In this document: positions 53,639-62,778 of the stretch, one piece after another
How the letters are laid out: each line of letters opens with the position of its first letter
Position numbering within the stretch: position 1 is the first letter of the stretch
Origin: Saprospiraceae bacterium
GTDB taxonomy: Bacteria; Bacteroidota; Bacteroidia; Chitinophagales; Saprospiraceae
Reading direction: 5' to 3'
DNA: 64,000 nucleotides
Assembly: GCA_020629315.1 (NCBI GenBank)
Contig: JAHDDO010000003.1
Span: forward strand, 1-64,000
Notes under the pieces: generated by a model
Told to the model about the DNA's origin: nothing
Seen by the model: the letters and a program-made list of their open reading frames with translations, nothing else
Database searches by the model: none
Translations under genes and position numbers: made by a program

Positions 53639-55257
53639 TCTTCTTCGATAAATACCTGCTCGAATCTCGGGCGGAAACTGGAAGGATCAGCCATAGCTAG
53701 AATGTCCTTCCAGTCTTCAGGTATACTCTCTGCTTGGAGTAAACACCCTTCTGGAATATATGGATATAATTTCATGTAAGAATGAGCGGCTGTTTCTGAT
53801 ACTCTTCTTGTAATATGGCTTCTATTGATTCTATCGGGATGATCTATACCAGCTGCCGCCATCAGCTCTACAAAGCTTATTATAGTTTCTCTATGATAAT
53901 TGGCTACACGATGCTTTTTGTCATCAACAACAAGTCCTTTCATCAGTTCTGCATCCTGTGTTGCTACTCCTGTAGGACAAGTGTTCGTGTTGCATTCTAA
54001 TGCTTGGATACATCCCACAGCCATCATCATTGCCCTAGCAGAATACGTAGCATCTGCGCCCAAAGCAATGGCTCGAACGATGTCAAAACCCGATACAATT
54101 TTACCGGAAGCGATTAATGTAATTTCTTTTTTAAGGTTAAAACCGACTAGTGCATTATAAGCAAAAGCGAGCCCTTCTCTGTACGGCATACCTACTGAAT
54201 TGCTAAATTCTAATGGAGCCGCGCCAGTGCCGCCTTCGGCTCCGTCAATAGATATAAAATCAGGTTTAATGCCTGTATGCAACATTGCTTTACAAATAGC
54301 AATAAATTCAGATTTTTGTCCAATGCAACATTTGAAACCAATGGGCTTACCACCCGATAAATCACGGCATTTCTTTACAAATTGTAATAATTCTGTAGGT
54401 GTAGAAAAAGCACGGTGGTAAGGTGGCGAAAGAACATCCTTGTGGGGTTCAATATTCCTAATTTTTGCGATCTCAGGCGTTGCTTTCTTCGCTGGAAGAA
54501 TTCCTCCATGACCGGGTTTAGCTCCTTGAGATAGTTTTATTTCCACCATCTTTACATTGTCAGCAGCCGTTCTTTCAGCAAATAATTCAGGAGAAAAATT
54601 ACCGTCTTTGGTCCGGCAACCAAAATACCCTGTCCCAATTTGATAAATTAAATCTCCGCCAAACTTGTCATGATAAGAAGAAATACCGCCTTCTCCCGTA
54701 TTATGAGCAAAATGGCCAATGGCTGCACCCCCATTAAGAGCCATCACAGCATTTTTACTCAGTGAACCAAAACTCATAGCAGCTACATTAAATAAACTGG
54801 CACTGTACGGCTTTCTGCAATCAGTACCCCCAATCAACACCCTAGGATCTTCTTCTAGATCATGATGATCTATAGGAGAGATAGAATGCGCCATCCATTC
54901 GTATCCTTCTTTGTATACATTCAGTTGCGTCCCAAAGGGTGCGGTATCTAATTCGTTTTTAGCTCGTTGGTAAATGATATTTCTATTGATTCGACTAAAA
55001 GGCCGACCATCTGTATCCGGCTCAATAAAGTATTGGTAAACTTTAGGACGCATCCATTCCGCCAAATATCTAGATCTCCCTAACAAGGGAAAATTCCGTA
55101 AGATCGCGTGTTTTTTCTGGAAAGCATCATATAAGGTAATACCAATAAAAGGAGCTAATATTCCTAGAACCCAAAACCAAGAGCTGCTCACTATAAAACC
55201 AAGAATAAGTAATCCTATGGTTACTAACAAAGAAAGAATGATGGACTGTGCCCGCAT
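53635..55257 (-). CDS. FMN-binding glutamate synthase family protein with N-terminal membrane segments
   Basis: A stand-alone glutamate-synthase central/FMN domain of 540 residues. It has two hydrophobic segments near the N-terminus (about 5-45) and then the TIM-barrel domain with ALNGGAAIGHFAHNTGEGGI, MVEIKLSQGAKPGHGGILPA, SIDGAEGGTGAAPLEFSNSV and the cysteine motif CNTNTCPTGVATQD, which could hold the 3Fe-4S cluster. There is no glutamine amidotransferase domain, so it is not a complete glutamate synthase; relatives are oxidoreductases of uncertain substrate. The start is set at the ATG at 55257, because a TTG at 55278 would add only seven residues before the membrane segment. Convergent with sprA, divergent from xerD. 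Confidence 0.87.
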   Translation of the reverse strand: MRAQSIILSLLVTIGLLILGFIVSSSWFWVLGILAPFIGITLYDAFQKKHAILRNFPLLGRSRYLAEWMRPKVYQYFIEPDTDGRPFSRINRNIIYQRAKNELDTAPFGTQLNVYKEGYEWMAHSISPIDHHDLEEDPRVLIGGTDCRKPYSASLFNVAAMSFGSLSKNAVMALNGGAAIGHFAHNTGEGGISSYHDKFGGDLIYQIGTGYFGCRTKDGNFSPELFAERTAADNVKMVEIKLSQGAKPGHGGILPAKKATPEIAKIRNIEPHKDVLSPPYHRAFSTPTELLQFVKKCRDLSGGKPIGFKCCIGQKSEFIAICKAMLHTGIKPDFISIDGAEGGTGAAPLEFSNSVGMPYREGLAFAYNALVGFNLKKEITLIASGKIVSGFDIVRAIALGADATYSARAMMMAVGCIQALECNTNTCPTGVATQDAELMKGLVVDDKKHRVANYHRETIISFVELMAAAGIDHPDRINRSHITRRVSETAAHSYMKLYPYIPEGCLLQAESIPEDWKDILAMADPSSFRPRFEQVFIEED

Positions 55258-55329
55258 ATCAAAGTGGATTTTAAGCAATATAAAAAAATACGACGAGCGA
55301 ATAAAACTCTACGATTCAAACATATTATT

Positions 55330-55337
55330 TATTTTTG
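55330..55337 (+). promoter_or_regulatory. Predicted -7 element (TATTTTTG) of xerD, implying a leaderless message
   Basis: Exact TAnnTTTG match that ends 4 nt before the xerD ATG, the same geometry as at ruvA. Confidence 0.5.
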
Positions 55338-55341
55338 TAAT

Positions 55342-56244
55342 ATGAATTGGTCTACAGCTATAAGTGCTTTTAAAGCCTATCTCATGTTAGAGAGAGCCAT
55401 GTCCGGCAATTCAGTAGAGGCTTATCTTAGAGATGTAGAGAAGTTAGGGGTGTTTTCGGAAGGAGTCCTTTCTAAGTTTGGGGTGCAGGATATTGAGCAT
55501 AAGGATGTAGAGCTATTTTTATCTAGTCTCCACGATCTGGGTTTGCAAGAGCGCTCACAGGCCCGTATTTTATCGGGGATCAGGGCTTTTTATAAGTTTT
55601 TGATCTTGGAAGATATTGTGGAGGATGACCCAGTTGAATTGATAGAAAGCCCTAAGTTACCTAAGAAGATTCCAGACGTATTATCAAAGGAAGAAATAGA
55701 TGTATTAGTGTCAAATATAGATCTAAGTCATCCCTTAGGGCATCGCAATAAAGCTATTTTAGAAACGCTGTATGGTTGTGGCCTTCGAGTAACAGAATTA
55801 GTCGAACTGAAATTGTCAAATATTTTTAGAGAGCTGGGATATGTAAGGGTCATTGGCAAAAATAACAAAGAACGCTTGGTGCCTATAGCTGACTACACAT
55901 TGGATCAAATAGATTACTATGTAAATAATTATAGAGCGATTCAAAAAATAAAACCTGGACATGAAGACGTAGTCTTCTTAAACAGACGAGGCGCTGGTTT
56001 GACTAGAGTAATGATATTTACAATCATAAAGGACTTAGTGATAAAGTCTGGCATTGGAAAAAAAGTAAGTCCTCACAGTTTTCGACATTCTTTTGCTACT
56101 CATCTTATTGAAGCTGGGGCTGACCTTAGAGCTGTCCAAGAAATGCTTGGGCATGAATCGATTCTTACCACTGAGATATATACGCATCTGGATACTCAAT
56201 TTCTTAAGGATACCATATACAGGTATCACCCAATGGCACGTTGA
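55342..56244 (+). CDS. xerD: Tyrosine recombinase XerD
   Basis: Site-specific recombinase that resolves chromosome dimers at dif with XerC. From the ATG at 55342 the protein has 300 residues, the usual size; a longer frame from 55264 would cross the promoter and is rejected. The N-terminal SAM-like DNA-binding domain (AYLMLERAMSGNSVEAYLRD) is followed by the catalytic domain with the first Arg in YGCGLRVTELVEL, the HSFRHSFATHL box, LGHESILTTEIYTH with the second His and the nucleophilic Tyr. Many Bacteroidota use a single Xer protein, so XerD versus XerA naming is open. No mobile-element genes flank it, which supports the housekeeping role. Confidence 0.93.
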   Translation: MNWSTAISAFKAYLMLERAMSGNSVEAYLRDVEKLGVFSEGVLSKFGVQDIEHKDVELFLSSLHDLGLQERSQARILSGIRAFYKFLILEDIVEDDPVELIESPKLPKKIPDVLSKEEIDVLVSNIDLSHPLGHRNKAILETLYGCGLRVTELVELKLSNIFRELGYVRVIGKNNKERLVPIADYTLDQIDYYVNNYRAIQKIKPGHEDVVFLNRRGAGLTRVMIFTIIKDLVIKSGIGKKVSPHSFRHSFATHLIEAGADLRAVQEMLGHESILTTEIYTHLDTQFLKDTIYRYHPMAR

Positions 56245-56264
56245 CTTTGTAGTATCTTTACATC

Positions 56265-57845
56265 ATGATCCGAATTTTTTTGGTTTCCTCATTAGTCCTT
56301 ATCCTGTGCTGGTCCTGCGCAAGGATCACAGGCAATATTGAGGGTGGACCTAGAGACACCTTTGCACCCCAATTAGATACACTCGGATCTAGTCCTGGAA
56401 TGCAACGGAATTTTGAGAAGCAGACCTTGACCTTCACCTTTGACGAATGGATTCAGTTAAAAAACAAAAATAGCATCCTAATTTCTCCACCACTTCTAAA
56501 AAAGCCAACGATTGAAGTAAAAGGAAAAGAATTAATCTTTGAGTTCCATGAAGATGAAGTGCTGGCTGAGGATGCAACCTATGTTATAAACTTTGGCGAA
56601 AGCATAGTAGATTTTACCGAGGGCAATCCTTTATCAAATTTTAGATATGTGTTTTCTACGGGTGATGAGATAGATTCCTTAGAAATTAGAGGAAAAATAA
56701 AGGACGTCCAAACTAGAGAATGGCTAGGGGATATCTTAGTGGCTCTTTATGATAATTTACAAGATTCGGCTATTCTAAAAGAACGTCCTTTATACGTATC
56801 CAAAACCAATGAGAATGGTGAATTTGTGCTATCTAATTTGCGAGAAGATACATTTAGACTATTTGCACTAGAGGATAATCTAAATTATAAGTACGATCCA
56901 CCTGGAGAGCGAATCGCCTTCTATGATAGCCTAATTTATCTTACAGATAGTTTTACGACTTCCTTGGAATTAGATCTATTCCGAATGAACGACAGAAGGA
57001 TACAACAAGTTACTCACCCAAGGGCTCAACGATTAAATGTGATATACACAGAACCCGCGGACTCTTTATTTATTGAGAATAAACATCTGAGGCCCATTTT
57101 ACAGGAATGGGTCAACGATAGCCTTTATATATGGTATGAGCGAGATTCTATTATAATGGATAGTTCGATCGTATTACGAGATCGGCATGATACGATTCTT
57201 GATACGGTCCAATGGCGTTATCAATCCAAAAAAGATTCGTTGCAATTAATACGAGGGGCAAAGACTAGCTTTTTTAAAATGAAGCCCAAGGCAGAAATAG
57301 CCTTTCGATTTAATAATCCAATTTCATTAGCTGATACAAGCAACTGCACCATCATGAATCCAGATAGCAGTTTTCAAAACTGCACGCTAAGGACCACCGG
57401 AAGAGACCTGATTCTTAGCTTACATGGTAAAGACACGAGCACGTATGAGATCCGATTTTTTCCAGGCCTTGTTAGAGACTTATATGGACAAACGATTGAT
57501 ACCATACAAGCGTCAGTTACGACAGCAGCCAAAGAAGAACTTGGCAATATTAACTTCAATTTCTTGGGAGGAGTTGACTCTATATCATACCATTTTAGTT
57601 TACAATTAGGAGAAGAACAAATTGATAATTTTGTTTTTACCGGTGAGGGTCAACGTCCATTATTGTCTTTGAACCCAGGTAAATATGAAATGGTGATCTT
57701 TGAAGATGTAAATGGAAATGGCATTTGGGATTCCGGAAACTGGTTAGAGCGAAAGCAGCCAGAAGCTTTTCGGAAAATACCAATAGAAGAAGTTAGAGCG
57801 AATTGGGATGTTGAAGTATTAGTGGATTGGAATAACTTAGATTAA
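56265..57845 (+). CDS. Ig-like (Big_5) domain lipoprotein
   Basis: A 526-residue lipoprotein with signal [13 protein letters not shown] (lipobox Cys near residue 18). The mature N-terminus ([12 protein letters not shown], then [12 protein letters not shown] and [20 protein letters not shown]) is the bacterial Ig-like Big_5 domain found in a conserved Bacteroidota protein family of unknown role. A beta-sandwich middle follows ([20 protein letters not shown], carboxypeptidase-regulatory-like), and the end has an EF-hand-like segment ([20 protein letters not shown]). It is followed 1 nt later by lptB. A TATCTTTA element ends 4 nt before its ATG. The envelope location and the link to lipopolysaccharide transport are inferred from position. 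Confidence 0.82.
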   Translation: MIRIFLVSSLVLILCWSCARITGNIEGGPRDTFAPQLDTLGSSPGMQRNFEKQTLTFTFDEWIQLKNKNSILISPPLLKKPTIEVKGKELIFEFHEDEVLAEDATYVINFGESIVDFTEGNPLSNFRYVFSTGDEIDSLEIRGKIKDVQTREWLGDILVALYDNLQDSAILKERPLYVSKTNENGEFVLSNLREDTFRLFALEDNLNYKYDPPGERIAFYDSLIYLTDSFTTSLELDLFRMNDRRIQQVTHPRAQRLNVIYTEPADSLFIENKHLRPILQEWVNDSLYIWYERDSIIMDSSIVLRDRHDTILDTVQWRYQSKKDSLQLIRGAKTSFFKMKPKAEIAFRFNNPISLADTSNCTIMNPDSSFQNCTLRTTGRDLILSLHGKDTSTYEIRFFPGLVRDLYGQTIDTIQASVTTAAKEELGNINFNFLGGVDSISYHFSLQLGEEQIDNFVFTGEGQRPLLSLNPGKYEMVIFEDVNGNGIWDSGNWLERKQPEAFRKIPIEEVRANWDVEVLVDWNNLD

Positions 57846-57846
57846 T

Positions 57847-58596
57847 ATGAAATTAAGAGCCGAAAAGCTAGTTAAAGTATATGGCCAAAGACGGGTTGTA
57901 AACGAAGTCTCCATAGAGGTAAATAGAGGAGAGATAGTAGGTTTGTTAGGTCCTAATGGAGCGGGTAAGACCACTACCTTCTATATGGTGGTCGGGTTTA
58001 TAAAACCTGACGGAGGCAATGTATATATTGATGATATGGAAATAACGAATTACCCAATGTATCAACGGGCTCGAAATGGTATTGGTTATTTACCACAAGA
58101 GCCTTCTGTATTCAGAAAGCTGTCGGTGGAGGATAATATTGCTGGGATATTGGAAATGACCAGCCTGAAAAAAGCGGAACAAAAGGATAGGCTAGAGGAG
58201 TTGATTGATGAATTTGGTTTGGAGAAAGTACGCAAAAACTCAGGAGATAGTTTATCTGGAGGAGAGCGACGTAGAACAGAAATTGCACGAGCCTTGGCTT
58301 CAGACCCAAGCTTCATTTTATTGGATGAACCATTTGCAGGTATCGATCCTATTGCTGTAGAAGATATCCAGTTTATTGTGTCAAAATTAAAAGAGAAAGA
58401 CATAGGCATATTGATCACAGATCATAATGTTCAAGAGACCTTAAGTATTACAGAGCGAGCCTATCTGATGTTTGAGGGTAATATACTGCGATCAGGAACA
58501 GCCGAAGAACTAGCTGCTGATGAAGTGGTTCGAAAGGTGTATCTGGGACAAAATTTTGAATTGAAGAAAAAGGTCATTGAGCCAAGAGATGAATAA
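57847..58596 (+). CDS. lptB: LPS export ABC transporter ATP-binding protein LptB
   Basis: The cytoplasmic ATPase that powers extraction of lipopolysaccharide by LptFG and its transfer along LptC-A-D. 249 residues. Walker A is [16 protein letters not shown], the Q-loop region [19 protein letters not shown], signature [15 protein letters not shown], Walker [14 protein letters not shown] and the switch [10 protein letters not shown], all close to known LptB. The stop overlaps the next small lipoprotein gene by 8 nt. The other lpt genes are not in the window. Confidence 0.95.
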   Translation: MKLRAEKLVKVYGQRRVVNEVSIEVNRGEIVGLLGPNGAGKTTTFYMVVGFIKPDGGNVYIDDMEITNYPMYQRARNGIGYLPQEPSVFRKLSVEDNIAGILEMTSLKKAEQKDRLEELIDEFGLEKVRKNSGDSLSGGERRRTEIARALASDPSFILLDEPFAGIDPIAVEDIQFIVSKLKEKDIGILITDHNVQETLSITERAYLMFEGNILRSGTAEELAADEVVRKVYLGQNFELKKKVIEPRDE

Positions 58597-58834
58597 GATA
58601 GCAGTCATATTAGTTCTCGCCTGCCTAAGTATTAGTTGCGGAGGTTATGGAGATTTGGAGTTTGATCAAAAACTACAAAAGAGAACCGATTCTCTTTTTT
58701 CGGTAAAACGAGCCAGCTTGCGAAAAGAAATAGATAGCCTTTGCCAACTTCGATATGATAGTGTTTATCAAGCGGCAATAGATTCCATTAAGCAAAAACA
58801 AATTAGTGAGATCCAACATATATTAGATAGATGA
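58589..58834 (+). CDS. Small lipoprotein, function unknown (downstream of lptB)
   Basis: From the ATG at 58589 the protein has 81 residues: a lipoprotein signal ([13 protein letters not shown]) and a highly charged, probably alpha-helical or coiled-coil mature part ([20 protein letters not shown] and onward) with one Cys. A TTG start at 58577 would add four residues without a better signal. It overlaps lptB by 8 nt and the next gene by 4 nt, so all three are translated from one message. No family recognised. Confidence 0.7.
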   Translation: MNKIAVILVLACLSISCGGYGDLEFDQKLQKRTDSLFSVKRASLRKEIDSLCQLRYDSVYQAAIDSIKQKQISEIQHILDR

Positions 58835-59139
58835 TAGAGAAAGGGTGGATCGGAATAGTATTTTGTCTTCTTTTTTATTCTTGTGAGGAACCAAGAAATA
58901 TGCAAGCGGAAATCGAAATGGCATTGGAACTAAAAACAGAAAACTACAAGCGGACAGAAATAGCTCGTTGCAATGAAGACGTCCACTTTGCAGCTGAGCA
59001 ATATGTAGATTCACTCATATCTATTTGGGTAGCAGATCAATTGATTGATACGATTAAAATCCCAACTAAGCCAATAAGACCTTCTAGCCCACCTCATATT
59101 TTGGGCACCATTGATACCTTTTCTACTAATGTAAAGTAG
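58831..59139 (+). CDS. Small lipoprotein-like protein, function unknown
   Basis: A 102-residue protein with a short hydrophobic start (GIVFCLLFYSCEEP) that resembles a lipoprotein signal. The mature part is helical and acidic in its first half (MQAEIEMALELKTENYKRTE) and ends in a proline-rich tail. It shares the general design of the preceding small lipoprotein: signal, charged helix, DSL-type motif. The two could be an old duplication, but the similarity is slight. The 3' end overlaps the convergent gene by 14 nt. Confidence 0.65.
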   Translation: MIEKGWIGIVFCLLFYSCEEPRNMQAEIEMALELKTENYKRTEIARCNEDVHFAAEQYVDSLISIWVADQLIDTIKIPTKPIRPSSPPHILGTIDTFSTNVK

Positions 59140-59821
59140 CATAAAAAGTGCTTAACTTTTCATTGATTTTTGCGGCTAAAGCCTGATATTTTTCGTAGGG
59201 TTCCTTAGCCTTTGGTTGAAATGCCCCTTTCATAAATTGAATAAGTGTAGGGTTCATCTTAAAGAAATTAGGGAACGGATCATCTAATGCTTGACCTTGA
59301 GGTAAAATTACGGCCCAATCATAATTGGCTCCTTGTGCTCTGGATAAAACAAGGGACGGTTCAGTATACAAATCCATATCCGTTTCTTCCAATGACTCGT
59401 TCCAGCATATATTTTTTCTTTCTCCATTGAGATACGCCTCATAATTATAATCAGGGATAAAGGCTATGTCAGAAAACTGATACTCTTGTTTCATCGCTTT
59501 TATGATCATTCTATTTTCATAATCCCGAACTTCTTTAATCTGATTTATTTTATGTCGTATTCCTGCTTTGTTAGCAGACCCCCTCGCTAACATTGCGTGA
59601 AGTGTATCTAATGCATTATGGTTAGTATATAATCGGACAACAAGCAGCCCTTCTTTCAGCTTATCTATAGAGTTATAAGCTAATTCAGTAGTTTCTTTAC
59701 CGACAAACATCTGTCCTTGCAATGGTTTTATCGAAAGAAGAGAAAGACTCAAAATGAAAAAGGCCAAAATGCTGTTATTTTTACGGCTTGAAATTGCTAA
59801 TCTATATTGTTGAAGTTGCAT
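59126..59821 (-). CDS. Exported protein of unknown function
   Basis: A 231-residue protein with an N-terminal hydrophobic segment (about residues 18-36, ILAFFILSLSLLSIKPLQGQ) that could be a signal peptide cleaved after GQ. The mature part is mixed alpha/beta (LLVVRLYTNHNALDTLHAML, MIIKAMKQEYQFSDIAFIPD, PSLVLSRAQGANYDWAVILP). I do not recognise the family. It is a single minus-strand gene between two plus-strand operons and overlaps the small lipoprotein gene tail to tail by 14 nt. Confidence 0.7.
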   Translation of the reverse strand: MQLQQYRLAISSRKNNSILAFFILSLSLLSIKPLQGQMFVGKETTELAYNSIDKLKEGLLVVRLYTNHNALDTLHAMLARGSANKAGIRHKINQIKEVRDYENRMIIKAMKQEYQFSDIAFIPDYNYEAYLNGERKNICWNESLEETDMDLYTEPSLVLSRAQGANYDWAVILPQGQALDDPFPNFFKMNPTLIQFMKGAFQPKAKEPYEKYQALAAKINEKLSTFYATLH

Positions 59822-59875
59822 AAATTTTTAAATTTTGCAGGGATTTTATAAAGCGCATAACCAAAGTTACACACT

Positions 59876-60877
59876 ATGACACAAGCATCTGTAGATATTG
59901 AATTGCTGAATCAACAAATTCAACTAGAAAGTGCTTTTGTTGACAAAATAAAGGAATCAACAGCCTCTATTATAGTCGGACAAGAGAATATGATTGAACG
60001 ATTATTGCTCGGCTTGTTATCAAAAGGACATATCTTATTAGAAGGATTGCCCGGATTGGCTAAAACATTAGCGATAAAAACATTAGCGTCCTCAGTGGAT
60101 GCTGGATTTCAACGGATCCAATTCACACCCGATCTACTACCAGCAGATATTGTCGGTACCATGATTTATAATCCGAACAAAAATGAATTTAACGTTCGAA
60201 AAGGACCCATCTTTTCAAACTTTATTTTAGCAGACGAAATCAATAGAGCTCCAGCTAAAGTCCAAAGTGCTTTGTTAGAGGCTATGGCTGAAAAACAAGT
60301 TACCATTGGTAGTGAGACGTATAAACTGGAAGAGCCCTTCTTGGTATTGGCGACACAAAACCCGATAGAACAAGAAGGCACGTACCCTCTCCCTGAAGCG
60401 CAAGTGGATAGATTTATGCTTAAAGTAAACATTGAGTACCCTACAAAAGATGAAGAACGAATAATTATTGATCGTGTGTTAGAAGGGGCTACCGAGGTAG
60501 AGGTAAAACCAGTCGTAAGTCCGGCTCAAATTTTGAAGGCCAGAGAAATGGTGAATAAAGTGTATATGGATGATAATATCAAAAATTACATTTTGGATAT
60601 TGTTTTTGCGACAAGGGAACAAGAGGATAGTGGATTGGCAGAAATTAAAAATCTTCTCAGTTTTGGTGCATCTCCAAGAGCGAGTATAAATTTAGCTAAG
60701 GCAGCAAAAGCCTTTGCTTTTATCAATCGAAGAGGATATGTTATTCCAGATGATGTTCGGAGTGTTTGTTCAGATGTTTTGAGGCACAGAATAGGATTGA
60801 GTTATGAAGCAGAAGCGGAGAATATAACCCAAGAGGATATCATCACTAAAATTCTAAACACGGTTCAAGTCCCGTAA
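59876..60877 (+). CDS. MoxR-family AAA+ ATPase
   Basis: A 333-residue AAA ATPase of the MoxR group, thought to act as a chaperone for the VWA proteins encoded next to it. The nucleotide site is LLEGLPGLAKTLAIKTLA, with Walker B FILADEINRAPAKVQSALLE and sensor 1 in LVLATQNPIEQEGTYPLPEA. The C-terminal lid domain includes FGASPRASINLAKAAKAFAF. It is the first gene of a run with DUF58, a BatD-like protein, BatA and BatB, with 0-1 nt gaps or overlaps. In other Bacteroidota this cluster has been linked to aerotolerance and envelope stress. Confidence 0.95.
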   Translation: MTQASVDIELLNQQIQLESAFVDKIKESTASIIVGQENMIERLLLGLLSKGHILLEGLPGLAKTLAIKTLASSVDAGFQRIQFTPDLLPADIVGTMIYNPNKNEFNVRKGPIFSNFILADEINRAPAKVQSALLEAMAEKQVTIGSETYKLEEPFLVLATQNPIEQEGTYPLPEAQVDRFMLKVNIEYPTKDEERIIIDRVLEGATEVEVKPVVSPAQILKAREMVNKVYMDDNIKNYILDIVFATREQEDSGLAEIKNLLSFGASPRASINLAKAAKAFAFINRRGYVIPDDVRSVCSDVLRHRIGLSYEAEAENITQEDIITKILNTVQVP

Positions 60878-61747
60878 ATGGATACAGCTGAAATACTAAA
60901 AAAAGTACGACAGATTGAGATCAAGACTAAGGGCTTGAGCAAGCACATTTTCTCCGGTGAGTATAATAGCGCCTTTAAAGGTCGAGGTATGTCTTTTTCT
61001 GAGGTAAGAGACTATCAATATGGAGATGATGTTAGGAACATTGATTGGAATGTCACCGCTCGAACAGGCGATCCATATGTAAAGGTTTTTGAAGAAGAAC
61101 GAGAGCTTACCTTAATGCTAATCGTTGATATAAGTAAATCGACCGTCTTTGGTACCCGGGCTCAATTTAAAAGCGAGTTGATTACTGAACTAAGTGCGGT
61201 TCTTGCATTTTCTGCGATTCAGAATAATGATAAGGTTGGCGCTATCTTGTTTTCAAAAGATGTAGAAAAGTATATACCGCCTAAGAAAGGAAAAAAACAC
61301 ATTCTACGGATTATTCGAGAGATCTTATATCACGAAGGCAGCCATACAGACACCAATATTAAAGAAGCGCTGGAATACTTTAATAATATTCAAAAGAAAC
61401 GAAGTATTGCTTTTTTACTTTCTGACTTTATGGATGACGATTATGAAACGGCATTAAACGTAGCTGCACGGAGACATGATTTAATTGGAATGCATGTGGT
61501 TGACAGCGCAGAAGAGCGTCTACCTAAAATAGGATTGATTCATACCATTGATGCAGAAACAGGAGAAGAGGTCATTTTGGATAGCTCGAACAAAGCCTTT
61601 CGAGAACAATATCAAAGTTGGTTTCAGAATAATGTAAACTACTTTAAAACTCAGTTTAAGAAAACTCGAGCTGATATTGTAAGTATTAGAACAGGAGAAG
61701 ATTATGTGAAAAAACTATTGCAATTTTTTAAGAGTAGAAGTCGGTAG
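60878..61747 (+). CDS. DUF58 domain protein (MoxR-associated)
   Basis: A 289-residue cytoplasmic protein starting immediately after the moxR stop. The DUF58 core is clear: FSEVRDYQYGDDVRNIDWNV, ARTGDPYVKVFEEERELT, then a VWA-like fold with LMLIVDISKSTVFG, which keeps the Asp-x-Ser-x-Ser metal-site pattern, and IAFLLSDFMDDDYETAL. DUF58 proteins are regular partners of MoxR ATPases; the biochemical role is not established. The stop shares one base with the GTG start of the next gene. Confidence 0.93.
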   Translation: MDTAEILKKVRQIEIKTKGLSKHIFSGEYNSAFKGRGMSFSEVRDYQYGDDVRNIDWNVTARTGDPYVKVFEEERELTLMLIVDISKSTVFGTRAQFKSELITELSAVLAFSAIQNNDKVGAILFSKDVEKYIPPKKGKKHILRIIREILYHEGSHTDTNIKEALEYFNNIQKKRSIAFLLSDFMDDDYETALNVAARRHDLIGMHVVDSAEERLPKIGLIHTIDAETGEEVILDSSNKAFREQYQSWFQNNVNYFKTQFKKTRADIVSIRTGEDYVKKLLQFFKSRSR

Positions 61748-62778
61748 TGAAAAAAGGTGTTTTCCATATTATAGCTATAATTTTTATGTGGTCCAATGTC
61801 CTAACTGGACAGGTACAATGTGTTATGACGCTGTCTGCAGATTCTGTGATGATTGGAGATGAAGTGGAGTTACAAATTTTTGTAAAGAGCCGGAGTAACC
61901 AAAAGGATTATATCCTGGATTTCAGCACTATAGACACACTTGATAATTTAGCGTTCCAAGACCCGCCACTGCCTAATTTTTCCATAGATATGGAATGGCT
62001 AGATCATCATTGGGATGCTGACAAAAACCTGCCCATCAGTTTAAGTGACACTAAGGATGCGTCCGGTTTTTATACTTGGGAAAGTGCCTTTACAGTTATT
62101 TTTTGGGATTTAGGTGTTTTTGATGTCGCCTTGCCAGATGTGTATGACAGTCGGAAAAATCCTATAAATGCCATTAAAGGTAGACCTCCAAGAATACTGG
62201 CTAATGCACCCATTGACAATGCGCCTTTGGATACAACACAAATGATTCATGACATTGCGCCTATAATGCTGGAGGAACGGAACTGGCAAGATCACTTATA
62301 CTGGATATTGCCGTTGGCTTTCTTGATCTTAGTTTCCTTCGCTGTTTTTTATGGTATGAAACGGCGTTTGAAACCTAGTGAATATCAAGAACCGATCATT
62401 ACAAAACCACCAGTACCGGCACATATAAAAGCATTACATAAATTAAAGGCATTGCGTCAATCAGAAAAATGGAAAGAAGGTGATGGTAAAGACTTCCAAA
62501 CAGAATTGAGCTTTATAGTAAGAGAATATTTGGAGAATCGATATAATGTTCAGGCTTTAGAATCTACAACCCCTGAGATTCTGTCGGAATTGAAAAAAAT
62601 GTCTTTTGATCAGGATTATGTTCCTCCATTGAAGAATCTCTTGCAAATAGCAGATTTAGTAAAATTTGCTAAAGCAGAACCACCTAGCGAAATGAACGAG
62701 GGCTTTCTAGATACGGCAGAGGATTTTGTTATGAAGACAAAAAAAGTAGAATTAGAAACAGAGGATGATGCTGAGTAA
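61747..62778 (+). CDS. BatD-like membrane protein of the MoxR-Bat cluster
   Basis: A 343-residue protein with a signal segment (IIAIIFMWSNVLTGQ), a beta-rich periplasmic domain (about 25-160), one transmembrane helix (about 178-198, LYWILPLAFLILVSFAVFYG) and a helical cytoplasmic tail (AHIKALHKLKALRQSEKW, LSFIVREYLENRYNVQAL). This is the layout of the short BatD/DUF4381-like protein usually found between DUF58 and BatA in Bacteroidota. The start is GTG at 61747, overlapping the DUF58 stop by 1 nt; the end overlaps batA by 14 nt. Function unproven. Confidence 0.8.
   Translation: MKKGVFHIIAIIFMWSNVLTGQVQCVMTLSADSVMIGDEVELQIFVKSRSNQKDYILDFSTIDTLDNLAFQDPPLPNFSIDMEWLDHHWDADKNLPISLSDTKDASGFYTWESAFTVIFWDLGVFDVALPDVYDSRKNPINAIKGRPPRILANAPIDNAPLDTTQMIHDIAPIMLEERNWQDHLYWILPLAFLILVSFAVFYGMKRRLKPSEYQEPIITKPPVPAHIKALHKLKALRQSEKWKEGDGKDFQTELSFIVREYLENRYNVQALESTTPEILSELKKMSFDQDYVPPLKNLLQIADLVKFAKAEPPSEMNEGFLDTAEDFVMKTKKVELETEDDAE

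Noticed and set aside
55264-55341. Upstream extension of xerD
   Set aside because: It crosses a strong promoter element and adds basic residues absent from Xer recombinases; the ATG at 55342 gives the standard N-terminus.
55264-56244. xerD-type recombinase as a sign of an integrated mobile element
   Set aside because: There are no attachment repeats, tRNA or phage/conjugation genes nearby, and the size and motifs fit the housekeeping dimer-resolution recombinase.
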